Part shown: in pieces, positions 39,501-48,500 of the stretch
How the letters are laid out: every line of letters begins with the position of its first letter
How positions within the stretch are numbered: position 1 is the stretch's first letter
The notes under the pieces: generated by a model
Database searches by the model: none
What the model was told of the DNA's origin: nothing
What the model saw: only the letters and a program-made list of their open reading frames with translations
Position numbers and translations under genes: made by a program
Source of the DNA: Aspidiotus rigidus
Lineage: Eukaryota > Arthropoda > Insecta > Hemiptera > Diaspididae
DNA: 64,000 nt
Assembly: GCA_035079385.1 (NCBI GenBank)
Contig: JAVHKY010000084.1
Coordinates: forward strand, 126,501 to 190,500
Direction of reading: 5' to 3'

Positions 39501-42500
39501 GATAGGAATACCCGCGGAACTCATTTGGACCTAGATGCACTTGTTCCACCTCAGTCCTTACGTCATTCATGTTTAGGATTGTATATAAGTTATTGTTTAC
39601 AGGAAAAACTTATTGTTCTGTTTGAAATAATCATCATGAGCCTACTTACTGTTGAAGTTATTGCTCATCCACATCATTCTATTATTCATTGACCTACAGT
39701 TGAATCACTTCATTTTTAATGCTTGCACAGGATTGCTTCTCAGCTTATTGCGCAAATCATCTATTTTAATGCGCTGTTTAATATATCTCAAAAAAAAACT
39801 ATGCGAAAAAAAGAAAGGATCTTGAGCGGGCCTCGAACCAAGGTCAAGAGGAGAAAAGTCTTCATTCTAGAGGAAACAAATGCGGCCGGTAACACCCACG
39901 CGTGTTTACGCCTGGTTTGGCGTTGTGATTGCCGCGCTTACCTACTTCAACCAAATAGTCAGGTGCAAGTCGCCAGCCCCCTTTCTGATTTGGGGGTAGA
40001 GACTTAAATGAGTCGTTTGTACTGCGCTAGTAGTGGATTATATTTATTTCAAAACGTTTGTACTGTCCCCGTCCCCAGAAATAGTCGAAGGGGTGCTGGG
40101 TACATGCATCCCCCTCATACGGAATTTTTGACTGAAATTATATTGCATCGTTTATACTATGTCAGTAGCGGATAGTATTGACAAAAATTTGTTTGTACTG
40201 CCCACAAAGATATGATGTGGAGGTCAATCGGAGGTCCCAAAACCAGCCCCTTGCTTGTGCGGTCTTGAAAATGGGCGCAATCGTTTGTACTGCGTTAGTA
40301 CTATGTACTTAAGAATCACATAAGTTCCTTTGTATCTTCCTCAGATCACTTCCATTATTTCAGCTTTAAGATATTGCCTTATGCAAGGAGGCTTTCTGTG
40401 TACATGAATACGGCCCAAATGAGTTACACGTTGAAAACTAGGATGTATTCTTTATATTACGTTAGTTAGGCAGATTATAATGATCAGAATTTTTTTGTAT
40501 TGCCCCCTCATCCTCAGATGTGGGATGAAATGTGGGGGGGGGGGGAGGTGGATATTATTCCAGAAAAGCCAAATCATCTCGTTTGGTGATAAGTGGTTCA
40601 ACTATGGCTCAATTATTTCACTCTTTCTGTACTATTGAGTGACGATCTCAGACCCTCCCGACTACAAAGTGTGAATTAGCACAAGAAGGTAAAAATCATC
40701 TTCAATTGAAACCTTTCCTGATGTTTGAAATTTAGCGCAAAGTGCGCAAAAATACCCAAATGATCTTATAAAGCTTCAAAATGAAGAAAGCAGAGTTTAA
40801 AAAATTTCTCAAATTTTACTCCATTCTCTTGTTGTATCTTACGCATTGTTAGACAAGAACTGATTCTGTTTGAGAAAGAAAATTGAGAGAACAAAAGCTG
40901 ACTACTTTTTCTAATCCAAAAATATGGAATATTCCCTAAATTCTGTCCTCTCAATAATTTTTCAACGTCCAGAGAATTTATTGACCATTTTCTCCGGACT
41001 AAAAGAACAATTTATTTAGAAAGCTAAATTTAGAGATCTGAAGCTTCTTACATTATTTAATATGAAAGTATTTATATTTTGTTTAGTTTCTACCCTCATC
41101 CTCATCTGTGAGAATTTTTTGATTGTGTTTTTTTTTTTTTTTAACAATGAACATGATTTTACATAAGAATAAATTAATTTCCTCAAGTTATTAATTAGGA
41201 ACTTTCTCTATTCTCCAGATCGAAAAACAGTAGAAGCTTGTCGCCTTTAGAGATTGCAAAAGTATGAAGAAGTATACTCACAAAGAGTAAAAAAGCCGAG
41301 TACAAAAACCGCAATCAGGGCAAGGTTATTCTTTTAATTCTGAAAAAATGAGCTTCCAAGTAGAGCTCACAATACTTCAAAAATTTATATTTATGAGCCA
41401 GTCAATCCTCGTATAGGTACAACACTCGGTCGGCTCGCACACAGTGCCCTTCACAGCGACGCGCCGTAGCGTTCTAACACTTGTACCGGTCTCTGCGTTC
41501 GGCGGTCATCATCGGCTAGTCCCGCGAATTCGGTCGCTGTGTCAACGCTGTGCTGCTTGTAGACTTGTAGAAAGTCTCGCGCAGGTACCTAACAACGGAC
41601 GGGCGAATCAATTTCTTCATCTTCATCTTTACACTTCACTCGCGCGCCCGTCGTTGCAGGCGGTTGTGCATGGTCATGATCGATGGAACCAGCGGTGGCA
41701 GCGGTCGCGCGACGTTGTGACACTTTTACCACGTTTCTGCGTTCCGTGGGACTGCTTGTAGAAAGTCTCGCGAGGGTATGTTACAAGTCTTGCGGCGGTT
41801 AGTGATTAGAACCTGTCCAAATTATTTTGTTTTGAACCCTGCAAATAATTTTTCATAAGAATCCATCTTATTTAGAATAGAATAAGAAATTGAAAGTAGT
41901 CAGCTTCTGTTCTCTCAATTTTCTTTCTCAAACAGAATCAATTCTTGCCTAAAAGTGCGTAAGATACAACAAGAGAATGGAGTAAAATTTGAGAAATTTT
42001 TTAAACTCTGCTTTCTTCATTTTGAAGCTTTATAAGATCATTTGGGTATTTTTGCGCACTTTGCGCTAAATTTCAAACATCAGGAAAGGTTTCAATTGAA
42101 GATGATTTTTACCTTCTTGTGCTAATTCACACTTTGTAGTCGGGAGGGTCTGAGATCGTCACTCAATAGTACAGAAAGAGTGAAATAATTGAGCCATAGT
42201 TGAACCACTTATCACCAAACGAGATGATTTGGCTTTTCTGGAATAATATCCACCTCCCCCCCCACATTTCATCCCACATCTGAGGATGAGGGGGCAATAC
42301 AAAAAAATTCTGATCATTATAATCTGCCTAACTAACGTAATATAAAGAATACATCCTAGTTTTCAACGTGTAACTCATTTGGGCCGTATTCATGTACACA
42401 GAAAGCCTCCTTGCATAAGGCAATATCTTAAAGCTGAAATAATGGAAGTGATCTGAGGAAGATACAAAGGAACTTATGTGATTCTTAAGTACATAGTACT

Positions 42501-45500
42501 AACGCAGTACAAACGATTGCGCCCATTTTCAAGACCGTACAAGCAAGGGGCTGGTTTTGGGACCTCCGATTGACCTCCACATCATATCTTTGTGGGCAGT
42601 ACAAACAAATTTTTGTCAATATTATCCGCTACTAACATAGTACAAACGTTGCAGTATAATTTCAGTCGAACATTCAGTATGAGGGGGGATGCACGTAACC
42701 GGCACCCCTTCGACTATTTCTGGGGGCGTGGACAGTACGAACGATTCGAAATAAATATAATCCACTACTAACGCAGTACAAACTACTCATTTAAGTTTCT
42801 ACCCTCAAATCAGAAAGGGATCTCAAATAGTCCTTTTAACCGTGCCATATACATCAAAAATAAGCCTAATATTATAGTATTGCGACTGAATTCATTACTT
42901 CTTTGACATTACAGGTTGGTATTCTGGGTATTCAAATGTTGTGGACAAGAGATTCTGAGATTGCACTTTCGCAAGCGCGCTCAGACAAGAAAATTATGGC
43001 TCTAACAAACAATCGTTTCCTCGAATTATTGAACACGTTGATTGATCAGACAACTCGCGATCTCACAAAAATTGAAAGGATCAAATTCGAAACTTTGATA
43101 ACAATTCATGTTCACCAAAGGGATATATTTGATATGATGGTAAGCATTTTCCTTTAAAACAGGCAACGCAACGCGCCATATTTTTGATGGGGATGCATCT
43201 TCTCCGTGTCTACAAATGATCTTGATTCAATTTAGAAACTTTGAGGAATTTTTGAAGGTGACTATATGTAGTTTTATTCGAGGAAGAAGGTCTCCGTACA
43301 CCTGAACGGCTGAAAAAGCCATCCTATTCTCCAAGAGAAAACTGAACCGATTTTGCATATTCAAACTGCAGCTAAGGTGTAATCTATTGAGGGAATTGTA
43401 AAAATTTCATCGTTTGAGTCATATTATGTGACAGGAGGCGAGAATGTACATATTTTACCGTTTGAATTTCTGTCATTTTTTATTTATACGAAGAGAAACT
43501 GTAGAAATTTTGACTTTTAGGCTATACGCGTAGGTACACATAAGAACTGGGACTCGGAAAATGGTCTATTACAAAAGATGCAATGACTCCGTTGTTGTTG
43601 TTGTTGTTGTTGTTTTCTTTTTCTTTTTTTTTTTTTTTATGCATTTTTCCCCACGTGTTATTTGAGTTTATGATATTATTATTGCACATTTTTGAGTTCA
43701 CATCCTCAAGAGTAAGTAAAGTAACCTTTTGTGTCATTACATTTTGGCTCTTTACTCTAGTGTCGATTGAATGTACGTTCAGTAAATGATTTCGATTGGT
43801 TAAAACAAAGTCGGTTTTATTTCAAAGAAGATGTAGACAAAACTTGGATATCTATTACGGATGTAACGTTTTCTTACCAAAATGAATATCTCGGGTGTAC
43901 AGAACGTCTGGTTATAACACCTCTTACAGACAGGTTTGTACTATTTCAAATTATAATTATGAGTATAGTTGAAGATTCCAAAGATTTTATTCAATATACA
44001 TAAAAATTGTAAAATGGATAGTCTATAATTATGTTATCTTAAGGAAGTTATTCTGTACATTGAGTGCAGTTAATTTTATTTTTATTTTGAACTTTTTTAT
44101 ATGCCCGCACGCCGCTTATTTGAGTCAATTATGTAGACCACATTCAAAAAAAAAAAAAAAAATCTTTTGCAGCACAAAAATGAGCACATTTTCAAAGCTT
44201 GCCAAGTATTATTTTTATTCACTCTTCTATATTAGTAATTTACACCCAAATACCCTTCTCCCATTCAATGAGACGAATCAAATTCTCAATCATTGAACAT
44301 GATAGAATTGTTACTCACACTCAATACTTTTCATTTTCCACAGCAACATTTATTCCTTTTGTCGCGGGGTGATTAACAAATTATTATTATTCGACTTACC
44401 ACGCTCCAAATTCCTAAATTAAATTTAAAAAATCTCAAAAACTACCAATTTAATTTGCAAAAAAATTATCCTACATTCAAGTTCACTTATATAGAATTTT
44501 CACTCTCAATTTTATATAAATCAACCTAATAGCTTCAGGGAACATTTGAGCACAAAAATACAACAATTTTGAACATACATACATACGTGCACACATACAT
44601 ACATATATACATAAATGGGGATATGTTCTAAGTAAAATAAAACTTCTCACACAATTCAGCCAATACCTCGATTTCATCTCACGTGCTTCTCATTTCGTCA
44701 TATCTATTTCAAAACAGGTGACAAAACATACAAGACACATTTGTTTTTCAGGAACATCGAAGAGTAACTCACATGAACAAATTTCAAACTTTTGGAATGA
44801 ACATAAACTATCAAAGAGGTATTTCTTGAAGTATTTTGAACGCTGGATGCAGTGCCATTTTCCGTTTCTCAATATCACCACTGATTATTGTGCAATACTT
44901 TTGTGATCTCTGATTCTTATTTATCACAACTTCTTCTTACCACTCGACTCTCTCATACATTACAGTAAAAGCCAAAATCCCTGAGCGCTATCCCATTTGT
45001 ATTGCCTTCTGCTCTGTCAATAATCCCCTCCCCACAATTCCAGTTCTCACAACATCTGTTACTTTCTGATATTTTCAAAGTTTTTACCGGCACCCCATTC
45101 CCCTGCAGGAAATCTGCAAGGCCTACTCGCGCCCCCTCCGTTGATGAACTTGGAATCATTGAATCTTAAACCTAATCCAGAAATCTGCGAGGCCAAGTTT
45201 GAGTTTCCCACTTCTAGCATACAGTATAGGCCTATTAGACTATACTGGTTGTAAACTACGCTCAGCGTATGCCTACGCCACACTATAACTAGTACTAGCC
45301 TCTACTAAGCCTAAACTAGGGCCAACATCCAGTGTTCTAGAGTACATTATATAGGTATTGATATAGTGATCTAAGCCCTCCAAAATGCAAAAAACATACC
45401 CGACATCAAAAATTCAAACACTTTAAGGAATACAATACCTCCTAAAGTTGATAGACAAAAGACGTTTTTACAGCGCAAAAGCAAAACCAATTTTTCCTTT

Positions 45501-48500
45501 TTTATTTCCCTACGTTTTCATAACATTACGAAAAAAAAAAAAAAAAAAATGGAAAATACAGGAACAAAATTATACAATTCTAGAAGTAGGTATTTTCGAC
45601 GCTGATCACGATGCCGTTGGCCGTTTTCCAAAATTGGCTCTGGTTATCGAGAAGTTCTCGCAAGTCATAGCAACGCGGAGTGGAAGTTCTCGTACTCGCG
45701 AAATTCGATAGCTGGGTAACATACCTACAATGCGCGTCCCTACAATTAGCGGGAATTTCATATAATCATTTCTCGGTTACCAGAGCCAATTTCGACAAAC
45801 GGTCAACGGCATCGCGATCAGCTTCGAAAATACTTACCTCTAGAATTGTATAATTTTGTTCATGTATTTTCCATTTTTTTTTTTTTTTTTCTTTTTTTTT
45901 TGTGTACCTAGTGTTAATGGTTATTATGTTTTATTTTTTTATTTCATTAAGTATTTACTCCATTTCTTTTGTTGATTTTTAGTAATGACCGCTTTTGTTT
46001 TCAAAAGCAAAAAGCACATTTTTGAAGCTTGCTCGGCTTTATTTTTATTCACTCTTCTATATCAATTAATCCCTTCCCCTCCCCTTTCAACAATAATAGA
46101 ATACAGAAAATAATGAACTTCAAAGCACTTTTGTCTTAAATAATTTACTAGTACGACGATCGACGTTTCGAACGTACACACGTTCTTCTTCAGGATCGAT
46201 AAATACTACAATGAGTAAAGCTATTAACCAGGAACAAAACGGAGCGGCAGCACAGGGAGCGTGAAAGAACAAGAAAGAAAGTAGATTACTCACGATTATT
46301 ATACGAGTAAATCGCTGGCGAATAAAAGTTACTAATCCTGTAGCTGTCGGTTTTAAAGTTTATAGGTACTGTCCTTACATTTCATAATTTCTATCGCTTC
46401 ACGGATTTTTCTTTTCCTATCATGTTTTTCGAAGCAACAAATGGACGCATTTTCAAAATCAAAAAGATGTCCCTCACCATGAGAGTGCTCACATAAGGCC
46501 GTACATTTTTGTTTAAGTTTTAGGCTACATCACTTTTAGGTTGACTTATTCTACAACGAAGCAACTGTCTCGTTTCGCCAATATAATGAGAATCATAAAT
46601 TTACTTTAAGAAATATCATAGACTAGGCCTGAGCACTCTCCTTGGGAAAATTTATCTTGAACTTTAGAGAAAAATCGATTATTTCTATTGGTAGTACTTA
46701 CTGAAAGTTACGTTAAATCTAGAGTCAAGGCTCATAAGGAGCTTCTTTATCATGATACTGGTGGTACCAATGAAAGGAATAGAAAAAAAATTTTTTCCTT
46801 CCAGTATTTACGTTATTCAAAAGGGGAGAGGGGTTAGTTACAGTAGAATATATGATAGAATTAATGAAAGTGTCCGGATAATTATTAGATGATTCAAGTA
46901 TTTAGTAATTTACTTAAATCTAATAATAAAAACATGATAGGAAAAGAAAAATCCGTGAAGCGATAGAAATTATGAAATGTAAGGACAGTACCTATAAACT
47001 TTAAAACCGACAGCTACAGGATTAGTAACTTTTATTCGCCAGCGATTTACTCGTATAATAATCGTGAGTAATCTACTTTCTTTCTTGTTCTTTCACGCTC
47101 CCTGTGCTGCCGCTCCGTTTTGTTCCTGGTTAATAGCTTTACTCATCGTAGTATTTATCGATCCTGAAGAAGAACGTGTGTACGTTCGAAACGTCGATCG
47201 TTGTACTAGTAAATTATTTAAGACGAAAGTGCTTTGAAGTTCATTATTTTCTGTATTATATACTCGTCTGGACAAGTTCTTCTCTTTAATAAAGACAAAT
47301 CAAATTTCCATTCATTGAATGTGAAAGAACTGTTACTCACTTTCGATGAAGGAATATATGAATTTTGTTTATTATTAAAATTGTGATCTGGACCCTTTGA
47401 AATGTCAAAAAAAACATACCCCACACTATAATTCTTATGTTACACAACAAGCGGTGAAAACGAGTGTTTTCACAAGGAGTTTCAGGGCAGCCGTGTATCA
47501 CGCGGGCGTGATTGGTTGCCCTGAAACTCCGAGTGCAACCGCGAGTTATCATCGCTTATCGTGTATTATTCTTTTAATGTAAAGATCTGTAATAAGTTGT
47601 ACTTTACCTCACTCTTCCGACAAAAGTATGCCGTAATTGCTCATAATTTATGCGCACCATCATTAATTCTTCAACGATAAACGGTTATTTACCTCGTTGA
47701 AATCAGTTGGTGTAAATGAGCTTCACCGGTGTGTTTACCTACGTTAGGATAAAAAAGCTTGATAACTTTTCAATGTATTTCAATTGTAATAATTTTGGTG
47801 AGAGACATAAGCAAAATGGCCGGAAGGTCTCCAAAAAAATATGAACCACTGATTCGTAATTATAGTTTTTATAATTAAGTGCTCGTGTCCTCTTTCAGTT
47901 TTACTAATTATGGCACGTTGTTGTAAGGACTCGATTAAATTCATGAAAACAAAAAAAAAAAAAAAATTTATAGTGTGCAGAATAATTTTATGAATTTGTA
48001 TTAGGCCTACATTATCAATAAGAATTAATCATCCTACCTATTCTCATTTTTTTCTTCCGAACATATCATTCCTATATTTTTGAAGGTGCTACATTACTTT
48101 GGCTCAAGCTCTGACAATGAGTATGGGCGGCTCGCCTTGTGGACCTGCTGGCACTGGTAAAACTGAAACTGTCAAGGATATGGGTAAAACCTTGGGAAAA
48201 TATGTCGTGGTATTCAATTGTTCAGATCAAATGGATTATCGTGGTCTGGGACGAATTTACAAAGGTTCTTGAACTCTGTGAATAAGGAATATTTTGGGTA
48301 ATTGATGAATGTAATAATTTCACTAGATGCGGTTTCCTTTCTTTATTTTATAGGATTAGCTCAGTCTGGTACATGGGGTTGTTTTGACGAATTTAACCGT
48401 ATAGAACTACCCGTTCTTTCAGTTGCCGCTCAACAAGTTGCCACTGTTCTTAACGCCAAAAAAGAAAAAAAGAAAAAATTTATATTCACAGATGGAGATT

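Larger units (their letters stand above)
37951..42914. other. Intron 17, 5.0 kb
   Basis: Holds repeat family A copy 2, a GC-rich stretch around 39240-39440 without recognised product, and the giant foldback element. The 300 bp from 38083 and the 200 bp from 39468 show nothing. Confidence 0.6.
46101..47256. mobile_element. Second head-to-head Penelope-like palindrome
   Basis: Arms 46101-46429 (minus) and 46927-47256 (plus) are nearly identical inverted PLE tails, each with a hammerhead-like core. The 500-bp centre holds a minus-strand GIY-YIG remnant ([16 protein letters not shown], then after a frame break [16 protein letters not shown]) and, on plus, a short open stretch (about 46720-46900) that may be the linker between polymerase and nuclease. 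No TSD resolved. Confidence 0.75.
43934..48085. other. Intron 19, 4.2 kb
   Basis: Includes a palindromic element (45551-45872), a PLE palindrome (46101-47256), and a short nested hairpin (47476-47530). 43934-45550 and 47540-48085 have no recognised features beyond A/T runs. Confidence 0.6.

Noticed and set aside
39830..39960. GGTTCGAGGCC on the minus strand, like a tRNA B box
   Set aside because: The T-arm does not pair and there is no convincing A box or cloverleaf; a SINE is possible but unsupported.
41444..41761. 105-codon GC-rich ORF in the foldback centre
   Set aside because: No recognisable motif; composition alone could keep it open.
43522..43737. Minus ORF with an Asn run
   Set aside because: Product of the (GTT)n tract in intron 18.
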